The position numbers and the translations under genes are program-made. The notes under the pieces were generated by a model that did not search any database, was not told where the DNA came from, and saw only the letters and a list, made by a program, of their open reading frames with translations. A stretch of 35,703 bases of DNA from Aliivibrio_A kagoshimensis (GTDB lineage Bacteria > Pseudomonadota > Gammaproteobacteria > Enterobacterales > Vibrionaceae): contig NZ_JAKJSQ010000046.1 of the NCBI RefSeq assembly GCF_050337105.1, positions 1 through 35,703 on the forward strand, in the 5' to 3' direction. Positions 15,864-24,022 of the stretch are shown here, piece by piece. The number at the start of each line of letters is the position of its first letter. Positions within the stretch are counted from its first letter, which is position 1.

Positions 15864-16238
15864 ATGAAAAAGTGTCTATTAGCTTTAACGGTGATTACTT
15901 TGGTCGGTTGCAGTAGTGGCATCAGTGAATTGGCAAAAGAGGGACGCTGGCAAGAACTTGGTTTTCGTGATGGCTCTAAAGGGTTGAATCAAAGAACGCC
16001 GAACCGTTTGAGTGAGCTAGGTGAAAATAGTACTCAATCTGTGGATTACTCATCTTATGAAGAGGGCTATTTAACGGGCATTTCTGAGTACTGTAATCCA
16101 AATCATGCCTATCAAATCGGCCTATCGGGCCAAAGTTATAATGGAGTGTGTGACAGCGAGGAAGACTCACAACGTTTTCGAATGGAGTGGCAGCGAGGAT
16201 GGGGTGATTATAACGTAGGCGATAACGATCATTATTAG
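15864..16238 (+). CDS. DUF2799 lipoprotein of unknown function
   Basis: A 124-residue predicted lipoprotein: basic MKK start, hydrophobic core and lipobox LVGC with cysteine at residue 16. The mature part has the pattern of the DUF2799 family: GFRDGSKGL, a YEEGYLTGISEYCNP segment, then YQIGLSGQSYNGVC, i.e. spaced Gly/Tyr pairs with two conserved cysteines that could form a disulfide in the periplasm. The function is not known. GAGGG lies about 7 bases before ATG. The gene lies alone between the rplS terminator and the TyrR-controlled aroF promoter; a TyrR box starts 6 bases after its stop. Confidence 0.82.
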   Translation: MKKCLLALTVITLVGCSSGISELAKEGRWQELGFRDGSKGLNQRTPNRLSELGENSTQSVDYSSYEEGYLTGISEYCNPNHAYQIGLSGQSYNGVCDSEEDSQRFRMEWQRGWGDYNVGDNDHY

Positions 16239-16243
16239 TTAAC

Positions 16244-16261
16244 TGTAAATTTATATTTACA
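16244..16261 (+). promoter_or_regulatory. TyrR box 1 (strong)
   Basis: TGTAAA-N6-TTTACA, an exact match to the TyrR consensus and fully palindromic in its half-sites. It lies upstream of the aroF promoter. Confidence 0.88.
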
Positions 16262-16284
16262 GCTATGTTTTTATTGCTTTACAC

Positions 16285-16312
16285 TTGCAATGAGCTGAGA
16301 ACTTGTTATCTT
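16285..16312 (+). promoter_or_regulatory. aroF-tyrA promoter
   Basis: TTGCAA (16285-16290) and TATCTT (16307-16312) with a 16-base spacer. The -10 overlaps TyrR box 2, as expected for a repressible promoter. Confidence 0.6.
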
Positions 16313-16321
16313 GTGTTTACA
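16304..16321 (+). promoter_or_regulatory. TyrR box 2 (weak) over the -10
   Basis: TGTTAT-N6-TTTACA: the right half-site is perfect and the left matches four of six. Binding here, helped by the flanking strong box, would block RNA polymerase. Confidence 0.55.
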
Positions 16322-16348
16322 GCGTTTGTTAACGATGAAAAACAATTT

Positions 16349-16366
16349 TGGAAAGTTAAGTTTACA
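16349..16366 (+). promoter_or_regulatory. TyrR box 3, just before the aroF ribosome site
   Basis: TGGAAA-N6-TTTACA: the right half-site is perfect, the left matches five of six. It lies in the 5' leader next to the AGGG ribosome site of aroF. Confidence 0.6.
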
Positions 16367-16377
16367 GGGTGTTTGAG

Positions 16378-17451
16378 ATGAAAAAGAGTCCATTAAGTAA
16401 TATTCACATTAGTAATGAACAAGTGTTGATTACGCCAAATCAACTAAAAGAGAAGTTGCCACTGAGTGACAAAGCGCGTCAGTTTATTCAAACCTCCCGT
16501 GAAACAATCTCAAACATTATCCATAAAAAAGATCACCGCTTATTGGTCGTTTGTGGCCCTTGTTCAATCCATGACATTGATGCCGCGCTGGAGTATGCAA
16601 AGAAATTTAAAGCGTTGTCTGAGCAGTTAGGCGATCAAATATACATGGTGATGCGAGTCTACTTTGAAAAACCGAGAACTACAGTTGGATGGAAAGGATT
16701 GATTAACGATCCTCATTTAGATGGTTCCTTTGACGTTGAGGGTGGGTTACATATCGCCAGAGAGTTATTGGTTCAACTGTCTGAAATGGAGATTCCATTA
16801 GCCACAGAAGCATTAGACCCTATCTCACCGCAGTACATTGGTGACACATTCAGTTGGGCTGCTATTGGTGCAAGAACCACAGAATCACAAACTCACCGTG
16901 AGATGGCCAGCGGCCTTTCTGTGCCGGTAGGATTTAAAAATGGTACTGACGGTAGCCTTTCTACTGCAATTAATGCTATGCAAGCAGCAGCGTCAGGGCA
17001 CAAGTTCATGGGGATCAACCGTGAAGGACAAGTCGCTCTTCTGAATACTCAAGGAAACCCAGACGGTCATGTGATTTTACGTGGTGGTCCACAGACTAAC
17101 TATGACTCTGTCTCTGTCACTGAGTGCGAGCAAGAGATGGCCAAGTCAGATTTAGATGCCTCATTGATGATTGACTGCAGTCATGCAAATTCACGTAAAG
17201 ATTACCGCAGACAGACACTCGTTGCTGAAGATGTTATCCATCAAATAAGAGAAGGCAACCGTTCAATTATTGGTTTAATGATTGAAAGCCATCTTAATGA
17301 AGGCAATCAATCTGCCGATCTGCCTAGAAATGAGATGGAGTACGGTGTTTCAATCACCGATGCTTGTATTAACTGGGCAGTAACTGAGACACTACTACGT
17401 CATACGCACAAAGAATTGGTACCATTTTTAGAAGATCGTTTGAAAGGATAG
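16378..17451 (+). CDS. aroF: DAHP synthase, tyrosine-regulated type (AroF)
   Basis: 3-deoxy-D-arabino-heptulosonate-7-phosphate synthase: joins phosphoenolpyruvate and erythrose 4-phosphate at the entry to the shikimate pathway. Class I enzyme with LLVVCGPCSIHD (metal-site cysteine near residue 59), FEKPRTTVGWKGLINDPHLDGSF, GARTTESQTHREMASGLS, and MIDCSHANSRKDYRRQ. The AroF isozyme call rests on the tyrA partner, the three TyrR boxes, and Asn8 near the N terminus, a residue tied to tyrosine inhibition in E. coli AroF. ATG 16378 (357 aa) is chosen: AGGG lies 8 bases upstream and the N terminus aligns with E. coli; a GTG at 16369 overlaps that ribosome site. Confidence 0.96.
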   Translation: MKKSPLSNIHISNEQVLITPNQLKEKLPLSDKARQFIQTSRETISNIIHKKDHRLLVVCGPCSIHDIDAALEYAKKFKALSEQLGDQIYMVMRVYFEKPRTTVGWKGLINDPHLDGSFDVEGGLHIARELLVQLSEMEIPLATEALDPISPQYIGDTFSWAAIGARTTESQTHREMASGLSVPVGFKNGTDGSLSTAINAMQAAASGHKFMGINREGQVALLNTQGNPDGHVILRGGPQTNYDSVSVTECEQEMAKSDLDASLMIDCSHANSRKDYRRQTLVAEDVIHQIREGNRSIIGLMIESHLNEGNQSADLPRNEMEYGVSITDACINWAVTETLLRHTHKELVPFLEDRLKG

Positions 17452-17455
17452 GGTG

Positions 17456-18586
17456 ATGTCAGCGGAGCTGGACGAGTTAAGAGTCGATATTGATGATGTA
17501 GATAAGCAGATGGTTGAGCTATTAGCTCGACGTCTGGCTTTGGTGGAAAAAGTAGGTGAAGTTAAGAGTAAACATGGCCTCCCTATTTATGTACCTGAGC
17601 GTGAAGCGGCAATGTTGGCCTCGCGCCGTGAAGAGGCTGAGAGTAAAGGGGTACCTGGTGCTCTGATAGAAGATATCCTTCGTCGTACCATGCGAGAGTC
17701 TTACAGCAGTGAAAATGACTCTGGTTTTAAGTGCTTAAAACCGACACTTAAACCGATAGTGATTGTGGGTGGTCATGGGCAACTTGGTGGTCTGTTTGCA
17801 CGCATGTTCTCTCTGTCTGGCTATGAGGTTAGAATTTTAGGTCGTAATGACTGGGATCGTGCCGATCAGATTTTATCGGATGTAGGTATGGTGGTGATTT
17901 CAGTTCCGATTGATCTTACTGAAGAGACGATTCTTAAGCTGAAAAACTTACCAGCGGATTGCATTTTGTGTGATCTAACCTCTGTTAAACGTCGGCCTTT
18001 ACAGGCCATGTTAGAAGTACACAGTGGCCCGGTGGTAGGGCTGCATCCCATGTTTGGACCTGATATTCCAAGTTTGGCTAAGCAGGTCATTGTATGCTGT
18101 GAAGGACGCTATCCTGAGCAGTATGCCTGGTTAAAAGAGCAGTTTCAGATTTGGGGAGCAACGATTAGAGACATTGATGCGATGGATCATGACAACGGTA
18201 TGACTTTGATTCAAGCACTTCGTCACTTTACCTCTTTCGCTTATGGTCTCCACCTTTCTCAAGAAGATCCCAATATTGAGCAATTACTGAGTTTAAGCTC
18301 ACCAATTTACCGGTTAGAGATTGCCATGGTGGGTCGTTTGTTTGCTCAAGATCCAAATCTGTATGCTGATATTATTATGTCTGCACCAGAGAATTTGGAG
18401 ATGATAAAACGCTTCCATCAACGCTTTGGTGATGCAATATCCCTTTTAGAAAATAAAGACAAACCTCAGTTTGTTGAGTCATTTAAAGAGGTTGAAACGT
18501 GGTTTGGCGATTACTCACAACAGTTTATGAAAGAGAGTAAGAACCTACTTAGACAAGCTCATGATGCCATTCATCGCGAGAGTTAA
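17456..18586 (+). CDS. tyrA: bifunctional chorismate mutase/prephenate dehydrogenase
   Basis: T-protein of tyrosine synthesis: chorismate to prephenate, then NAD-dependent oxidative decarboxylation to 4-hydroxyphenylpyruvate. Residues about 1-90 are an AroQ chorismate mutase (ELRVDIDDVDKQMVELLARRLALVEKVGEVK, PIYVPEREAAML). The dehydrogenase follows with the dinucleotide site IVIVGGHGQLGGLFARMF and GLHPMFGPD, and the C-terminal helical part has SSPIYRLEIAMVGRLFAQDP. ATG 17456 (376 aa) aligns with the E. coli start MVAELTALR; a GTG immediately before it at 17453 is less likely. It begins 4 bases after the aroF stop, so the two form one operon. Confidence 0.97.
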   Translation: MSAELDELRVDIDDVDKQMVELLARRLALVEKVGEVKSKHGLPIYVPEREAAMLASRREEAESKGVPGALIEDILRRTMRESYSSENDSGFKCLKPTLKPIVIVGGHGQLGGLFARMFSLSGYEVRILGRNDWDRADQILSDVGMVVISVPIDLTEETILKLKNLPADCILCDLTSVKRRPLQAMLEVHSGPVVGLHPMFGPDIPSLAKQVIVCCEGRYPEQYAWLKEQFQIWGATIRDIDAMDHDNGMTLIQALRHFTSFAYGLHLSQEDPNIEQLLSLSSPIYRLEIAMVGRLFAQDPNLYADIIMSAPENLEMIKRFHQRFGDAISLLENKDKPQFVESFKEVETWFGDYSQQFMKESKNLLRQAHDAIHRES

Positions 18587-18616
18587 TCAGCACGTTATAT
18601 AAACATCTACAGCAAT

Positions 18617-18646
18617 AAAAATGCCGTGATAATTCACGGCATTTTT
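18617..18646. terminator. bidirectional terminator between tyrA and the M23 peptidase gene
   Basis: A perfect 13-base stem, AAAAATGCCGTGA with TCACGGCATTTTT, around a four-base loop. A-run and T-run allow termination in both directions for the converging genes. Confidence 0.92.
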
Positions 18647-18664
18647 GTCTCTAATTCATTGGGA

Positions 18665-19672
18665 TTAGTGATTTTTTGCGACGATATCCGATTCAATATT
18701 AGCGACCGTTTTTTGATCTTTTATGGTTGGGATTTGCGTTAACTGAACCTGCATTTTCACTAGGTTGTTGAATACCGCCACCAAAGGTTGCCACTTTATG
18801 CTGCGTTCCTTTTCAAAAAGCAGTTCAAATTTATCCGGTGTCCAGTCCATAAATGGTTGGGGGTTGATAGCTCGTCTTAAAAATCGCACTTCATAATGCA
18901 GGTGCGAACCTGTTGAATCGCCGGAATTACCGCATTTAGCAATAAGATCGCCTTTTTTAACAAACTGTCCCATCTTTACATTGAAGCCTTGTAGATGCGC
19001 ATACATGGTCATGAAACCAAAGCTATGCTGAACCTTCAATAGATTGCCATACCCTTTATTACTCGGTCGAACATACTCGACAACACCATCCGCGGGTGAA
19101 AAAATTTCAGTTCCGCGCTTACAGGTCATGTCTATGCCTAGGTGGTTATGACGCTTCTTAGTAATTGGGTTGGTCCTACGGCCAAATTTTGAAGAGTATC
19201 GGCTGATTTCAAGAGGGATACCGTTAGGGATCATCCGAAACATGGTTGAACGGACTGATGAGTCGATGACCGCAGTATCAATACGCTTTTCTAATACCTG
19301 TTCAAATGAAGATTGTCGCTCTTCTTCTGGATTGCTATTGATCCCTAAGACGGATTCAACGTCATGAACTCGTTGTTCTAAAACCAGCAGATCACTCTGC
19401 TTTTGTGCTAATTGCTTAATTAACTCATTACGATTGAGGTTTTTCTCTTGAAGTTTCCCAAGCAGCGCTTGCTGGTCGCTCTCTAGCTCAGTGATCGCTT
19501 GAGAGGAGACGGTGCTTTTGAAATAGAAGTGCTTAACGGCAATGGTGGTTAACACTAAAGACAAAATAATGGTGACAAGGGATGAGAACACAATGTTTCG
19601 AGTCTTTTTAGAAACCGAAATAAAGTGAGTGCCTTTGTTGTGTGAGATGGAGATTCGAAAGTTATCAGGCAT
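18665..19672 (-). CDS. M23 family metallopeptidase, membrane-anchored
   Basis: A probable peptidoglycan DD-endopeptidase of the LytM/M23 family. The 335 residues have a short basic cytoplasmic N terminus, one membrane segment at about 27-47, a periplasmic coiled coil at about 60-110 (many Leu, Gln and Glu), and an M23 domain at about 170-270. Zinc ligands are present: HLGID (His177, Asp181) and the second histidine of HLHYE (His259), with the catalytic YAHLQ histidine at 226. It is therefore probably active, unlike EnvC-type activators, which lack these ligands. The gene stands alone between two hairpins, convergent with tyrA. Exact substrate and septal or lateral role cannot be told from sequence. 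Confidence 0.88.
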   Translation of the reverse strand: MPDNFRISISHNKGTHFISVSKKTRNIVFSSLVTIILSLVLTTIAVKHFYFKSTVSSQAITELESDQQALLGKLQEKNLNRNELIKQLAQKQSDLLVLEQRVHDVESVLGINSNPEEERQSSFEQVLEKRIDTAVIDSSVRSTMFRMIPNGIPLEISRYSSKFGRRTNPITKKRHNHLGIDMTCKRGTEIFSPADGVVEYVRPSNKGYGNLLKVQHSFGFMTMYAHLQGFNVKMGQFVKKGDLIAKCGNSGDSTGSHLHYEVRFLRRAINPQPFMDWTPDKFELLFEKERSIKWQPLVAVFNNLVKMQVQLTQIPTIKDQKTVANIESDIVAKNH

Positions 19673-19822
19673 AAATAGTGTATGGAGTACTGTAAATTAG
19701 CGATTAGTAGACAAGTTATATCACGAAAGAGAAAAATGAAACGTTTTTGCTGTCTTGGAATTGAACTAAGTTACCATTATTACCTTGTCGGTTTTGTAAA
19801 TTGTGATATCAGGACTGAAAGG

Positions 19823-19857
19823 CAGCATTAAAGCCAATATTCTTGGCTTTAATGCTG
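19823..19857 (-). terminator. strong hairpin downstream of ettA
   Basis: Perfect 15-base arms, CAGCATTAAAGCCAA and TTGGCTTTAATGCTG, around a five-base loop, 8 bases after the ettA stop. No T-run follows in the ettA direction, so it may be a 3'-end stabiliser or a weak or factor-assisted terminator. Confidence 0.55.
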
Positions 19858-19865
19858 TGGAGTCA

Positions 19866-21533
19866 CTATTTACTTATACGCTTATATTTTATGCGGTGAG
19901 GTTCCGCAGCTTGAGCACCTAGTGTTTTCTTAATCCAATCACTGTACTCCGTATAGTTACCTTCAAAGAAGTTCACTTGGCCTTCATCGCGATAATCTAA
20001 AATGTGAGTTGCAATACGGTCTAAGAACCAACGGTCATGTGAGATAACCATGGCACAACCAGGGAACTCAAGAAGAGCCTCTTCCAGTGCTCGCAATGTC
20101 TCAACATCTAAGTCATTGGTCGGTTCATCGAGTAACAGAACATTACCACCCGTTTTAAGAAGCTTCGCTAAGTGAACACGGTTACGTTCACCACCAGAGA
20201 GGTCGCCAATGCGCTTCTGCTGATCATTGCCTCTGAAGTTAAAGCGCGAGCAGTAAGCTCTAGATTGAACTTCGTAGTTGTTGATACGGATAATATCGGA
20301 GCCTTCAGAGATCTCTTGGAAAACCGTATTGTCATCGTTCATGCTGTCGCGGAACTGGTCAACAGACGCTAACTTCACCGTATCACCCAGTTCAATGGAA
20401 CCAGAATCTGCTTCTTCTGTGCCGCTTAACATTTTAAACAGTGTTGATTTACCGGCGCCATTGGCACCAATAATTCCGACAATAGCGCCTTTAGGCATAC
20501 TAAAGCTAAGATCATCGATCAAGACGCGATCACCAAACGATTTGGTTAGGTTGGTCACTTCAAGAACTTTGTCACCTAAGCGTTCACCGGGTGGGATAAA
20601 CAGCTCATTGGTCTCATTTCGTTTTTGGTAGTCGCCAGTACTCAGTTCTTCAAATCGAGCCATACGCGCTTTTGATTTAGCTTGGCGTCCTTTCGGATTT
20701 TGACGAACCCACTCCAGCTCTTTGGCAATGGTCTTTTGGCGAGCATTTTCGGTAGAGGCTTCTTGCTTCAAACGGTCATCTTTCTGTTCTAGCCATGAGG
20801 TGTAGTTGCCTTCCCAAGGGATCCCTTCACCACGGTCAAGTTCAAGAATCCAACCAGCAGCATTATCAAGGAAATAACGGTCATGGGTAATTGCCACAAC
20901 GGTTCCGCTGTAATCTACCAAGAAGTGCTCTAACCAAGCCACAGACTCTGCATCCAAGTGGTTGGTCGGTTCATCAAGGAGCAACATGTCAGGCTTTTCT
21001 AGTAGCAGCCGGCAAATAGCTACACGGCGGCGTTCACCACCAGATAGAAGCTCAATCTTAGCGTCCCACTCTGGAAGCCTTAATGCATTGGCTGCACGTT
21101 CGAGCGCGTTTTCTAAGTTATGACCATCTTTTGATTGAATCAGCGCTTCAAGTTCGCCCTGCTCTTTGGCTAGTGCATCAAAATCAGCCCCTTCTTCTGC
21201 GTAAGCGGCATACACTTCATCAAGGCGAGTTAATGCACCAGCGACATCAGAAACAGCTTCTTCAACAATCTCGCGAACGGTTTTTGACTCATCTAGAACC
21301 GGCTCTTGAGGTAAATAACCTACTTTTAGACCGGATTGCGGGCGTGCTTCGCCATCAATATCGGTATCAAGGCCAGCCATAATTTTAAGAAGTGTTGATT
21401 TACCTGAGCCATTTAAGCCCAATACGCCAATTTTTGCGCCTGGGAAGAAACTGAGAGAGATGTCTTTAAGGATTTGTCTTTTCGGGGGCACAATTTTGCT
21501 CACCCTAGACATTGTATATACGTATTCAGCCAT
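19866..21533 (-). CDS. ettA: energy-dependent translational throttle protein EttA (ABC-F)
   Basis: Soluble ABC-F ATPase that binds the ribosomal E site and gates entry into elongation according to the ATP/ADP ratio. It is 555 residues, the same length as E. coli EttA. It has two ABC domains: Walker A GLNGSGKSTLL and GANGAGKSTLF, signature motifs LSGGERRRV and LSGGERNRV, Walker B LLLDEPTNHLD and LLLDEPTNDLD. The arm and P-site tRNA-interaction linker include EWVRQNPKGRQAKSKARM. It ends in RIKYKRISK, as in E. coli. The order ettA-slt-trpR-yjjX is shared with E. coli, with ettA divergent from slt. Confidence 0.97.
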   Translation of the reverse strand: MAEYVYTMSRVSKIVPPKRQILKDISLSFFPGAKIGVLGLNGSGKSTLLKIMAGLDTDIDGEARPQSGLKVGYLPQEPVLDESKTVREIVEEAVSDVAGALTRLDEVYAAYAEEGADFDALAKEQGELEALIQSKDGHNLENALERAANALRLPEWDAKIELLSGGERRRVAICRLLLEKPDMLLLDEPTNHLDAESVAWLEHFLVDYSGTVVAITHDRYFLDNAAGWILELDRGEGIPWEGNYTSWLEQKDDRLKQEASTENARQKTIAKELEWVRQNPKGRQAKSKARMARFEELSTGDYQKRNETNELFIPPGERLGDKVLEVTNLTKSFGDRVLIDDLSFSMPKGAIVGIIGANGAGKSTLFKMLSGTEEADSGSIELGDTVKLASVDQFRDSMNDDNTVFQEISEGSDIIRINNYEVQSRAYCSRFNFRGNDQQKRIGDLSGGERNRVHLAKLLKTGGNVLLLDEPTNDLDVETLRALEEALLEFPGCAMVISHDRWFLDRIATHILDYRDEGQVNFFEGNYTEYSDWIKKTLGAQAAEPHRIKYKRISK

Positions 21534-21696
21534 AACCGATTAAGTCTCAATAATGTTGATTAATGAAAATGATTCCAAAACTTTGAAGTCGTTTGATAGT
21601 TTTACTAATATTGATACAAAGTTTACCAGTTTTAAATGCAAATTTCGGTTTAAAATGGATATAAATCTATTCAGTTGTTAAAGGGTCCCAATAAGT

Positions 21697-23643
21697 ATGA
21701 CGTTACGTGGACATTGCCTACAGATTCGAAAGAGAGTCGCATTCACAATTACTCTAATTGTTGCTTTTAGTGCGCAAACTAATGCAACAACAGCGGTAGA
21801 GCAGCAACGACAAAACTATAAATTAGCGCAACAGAGCTTAGCAAATAATGATTTTAACGAGTATCAACGACTTCGTAAAAAATTAGAACACTATTCGTTA
21901 ACGCCCTATCTTGATTACTCCTTTCTACTAAAGAAGTTGGAGCAGAAAACGCCAGATGAAATTAGCTCTTTTTCTAAACAGTATGATGAGCTCCCTTTTG
22001 TGAGTTCGCTGCCTTATTACTACTTAACAACGTTAGGTAGCCGTAAAAGATGGGATGACTTTACCGAGTACTTCCCGAACGAACCGCATAGTGAAAATCT
22101 ACGATGTTATTACTTCCGGGCAAAATTGGCACAAGGTGAAGAGAAAGCCGCGTGGCAAGGCGCCAATAAGTTGTGGTTAAAAGGCACCTCGATTGATGAT
22201 GCCTGTGACCCGTTAATTAAAGCGTGGAACAGTGCAAATCAACTGACAGATGAGTTGATTTTACAAAGAATGTTATTGGTCTTTGAGCAGAAAAATGCAG
22301 GGTTACTAAAACACTTGAATTCAAAGCTGAACAGTAAGGATAGTGAGAAAATGGGTCGCGACATTCTCGACCTATATCAGAACCCGCAAACAGTGGCTGA
22401 ATTCTCCAAACGAAGTAAAGTGACTGCATTAAATCAACGCTTAGTGGAAATCAGCTACAAACGACTGGTTAGAAAAGACATTAAAGAGGCGGTTAAGCAG
22501 TACCCGCTGACGGTGACTGGACAGCACCTTTCTGCAGAAACCATGCAATCACTCTCCGAATACGCGGCTTTTCGTCTGTTTACCACCAGTAATGATGAAC
22601 TGATTACTTGGCGAGATAAAGTGATCGAGAACGCATCATCGATCAAGTTGATTGAACGTAGAATTCGCTTAGCGGTGCAGGAAGTCGATTGGAAGGGGAT
22701 TGAACGTTGGGTTGCTCTGCTGCCTAAAGAGGAGCGACTCAGTCTGCGTTGGCAGTATTGGAAAGCGAGAGCGGAACTAGAAACGGGCAAAGAGAGTGAA
22801 GGCAAAGAACGACTTGCTAAACTGCTCGGCCAACGTAATTTTTACAGTGTAGCAGCGGCGAATGCGTTGAATAAACCGATTCGCTATCCGATGAGGGTGG
22901 CAGCCAATAGCTTTGAAAATATTGCACAGTTTGAACCGTCATTACTTCGTATTAAAGAGTTATTAATCCTCGATAAGTTCTCATCTGCTAGATCCGAATG
23001 GCAATATTTATTAAAACGAAGTGATGAAAAACAGGCCTTAGAGCTTGCTTCGTATGCCTCAGAGCAGCGCTGGCCCCATTTCACTGTATTGGCCACTATC
23101 AAGGGCCGATTGTGGGGGCATATTAGTTTACGTTTTCCCATTGCACATCAAGGGTGGTTTGACATATACAGCGATCAATCCAGTGTGGATAAAATTACTA
23201 TGATGGCGCTATCTAGACAAGAGAGTGCGTTGTTCCCACAAGCTAACTCACCTGTTGGGGCAAGAGGTCTTATGCAGATCATGCCAACAACCGCGAGATA
23301 TACTGCTAAAAAGATGGGGATTACATATCAAGGGGACGACAGTCTATATGATATTTCAGTCAATATGGATATTGGTAGTAGTTATTTGAAAGGCTTACTT
23401 GAGCAGTACGAAGATAACCGTATATATGCTTTAGCAGGTTATAACGCCGGACCTCATCGAGTGAAACAGTGGCGTAAAAGAACCAATGGTGAACTTGATG
23501 CTTATGCATTCATTGAGTCTATCCCGTTCAAAGAGACACGCGGTTATGTACAGAATATCTTGATGTTTGAGACTTACTATCGTGATCTTTTAGGCGTCAA
23601 GGGAAGCTTTTTGAGTCAAAGTGAGCGGAAAACACGATATTAA
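21697..23643 (+). CDS. slt: soluble lytic murein transglycosylase Slt70
   Basis: Periplasmic family 1 lytic transglycosylase that cleaves the MurNAc-GlcNAc bond to form 1,6-anhydro-muropeptides. The 648 residues are close to the E. coli 645. The N-terminal signal peptide has a basic start, a hydrophobic core at about 15-26, and a likely cleavage after NATTA or nearby. A long alpha-helical superhelix (U and L domains) follows, then the catalytic SLT domain: ALSRQESALFPQANSPVGARGLMQIMP with catalytic Glu509, and AGYNAGPHRVKQW. AAAGGG lies about 11 bases before ATG. trpR follows after 62 bases. Confidence 0.95.
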   Translation: MTLRGHCLQIRKRVAFTITLIVAFSAQTNATTAVEQQRQNYKLAQQSLANNDFNEYQRLRKKLEHYSLTPYLDYSFLLKKLEQKTPDEISSFSKQYDELPFVSSLPYYYLTTLGSRKRWDDFTEYFPNEPHSENLRCYYFRAKLAQGEEKAAWQGANKLWLKGTSIDDACDPLIKAWNSANQLTDELILQRMLLVFEQKNAGLLKHLNSKLNSKDSEKMGRDILDLYQNPQTVAEFSKRSKVTALNQRLVEISYKRLVRKDIKEAVKQYPLTVTGQHLSAETMQSLSEYAAFRLFTTSNDELITWRDKVIENASSIKLIERRIRLAVQEVDWKGIERWVALLPKEERLSLRWQYWKARAELETGKESEGKERLAKLLGQRNFYSVAAANALNKPIRYPMRVAANSFENIAQFEPSLLRIKELLILDKFSSARSEWQYLLKRSDEKQALELASYASEQRWPHFTVLATIKGRLWGHISLRFPIAHQGWFDIYSDQSSVDKITMMALSRQESALFPQANSPVGARGLMQIMPTTARYTAKKMGITYQGDDSLYDISVNMDIGSSYLKGLLEQYEDNRIYALAGYNAGPHRVKQWRKRTNGELDAYAFIESIPFKETRGYVQNILMFETYYRDLLGVKGSFLSQSERKTRY

Positions 23644-23670
23644 CACTAAGGCTAGAGATAAATTTCGGTA

Positions 23671-23676
23671 TATAAT
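23671..23676 (+). promoter_or_regulatory. possible -10 of a trpR promoter
   Basis: A perfect TATAAT lies 29 bases before the trpR start; no good -35 is visible at the right spacing. I do not recognise a canonical Trp operator here. Confidence 0.35.
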
Positions 23677-23705
23677 GTTCACCTGTCTATCGAAATGAGG
23701 TCGTC

Positions 23706-24014
23706 ATGTCATTAACCCCCGATTTTAATAATTGGCAACAGCTTATGGATTTAATTAAACAATCTGCAGATGATGAGCAACACTCTCTATTGCTCACTAT
23801 GCTGATGACTCCCGATGAGCGAGATGTATTATTAGCTCGGGTGAATATTTTTCATGAGTTATTAAAAGGCGACTTAAGCCAGCGGCAAATTAGCCAATTA
23901 TTAGGGGTAGGTATTGCGACAATTACGCGCGGATCGAATGAGTTGAAAAACCACTCTGAACTCGATAAAGAGTGGTTACAGACCCTGCTTTCTGAAGAGA
24001 AAAAGGCGGATTGA
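23706..24014 (+). CDS. trpR: Trp operon repressor TrpR
   Basis: Tryptophan-dependent DNA-binding repressor of trp biosynthesis genes, acting as a dimer. The 102 residues are a typical length. The helix-turn-helix is LSQRQISQLLGVGIATITRGSNELK (read as two parts, LSQRQISQLLGVG and IATITRGSNELK), and LLTMLMTPDERDVLLARV upstream matches the tryptophan-pocket region. TGAGG lies about 6 bases before the start. It lies downstream of slt, as in E. coli, and converges with yjjX with an 8-base gap and no visible terminator between them. Confidence 0.95.
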   Translation: MSLTPDFNNWQQLMDLIKQSADDEQHSLLLTMLMTPDERDVLLARVNIFHELLKGDLSQRQISQLLGVGIATITRGSNELKNHSELDKEWLQTLLSEEKKAD

Positions 24015-24022
24015 ATCGAGAC

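Noticed and set aside
15589..15864. A 91-codon plus-strand frame overlapping the end of rplS
   Set aside because: It overlaps the well-supported L19 gene in another frame and runs through the operon terminator, so it is not a gene.
23644..23705. A Trp repressor operator before trpR
   Set aside because: No sequence near the CTAGTTAACTAG consensus is present; the TTTCG...CGAAA repeat flanking the -10 is too short and too far apart to call.
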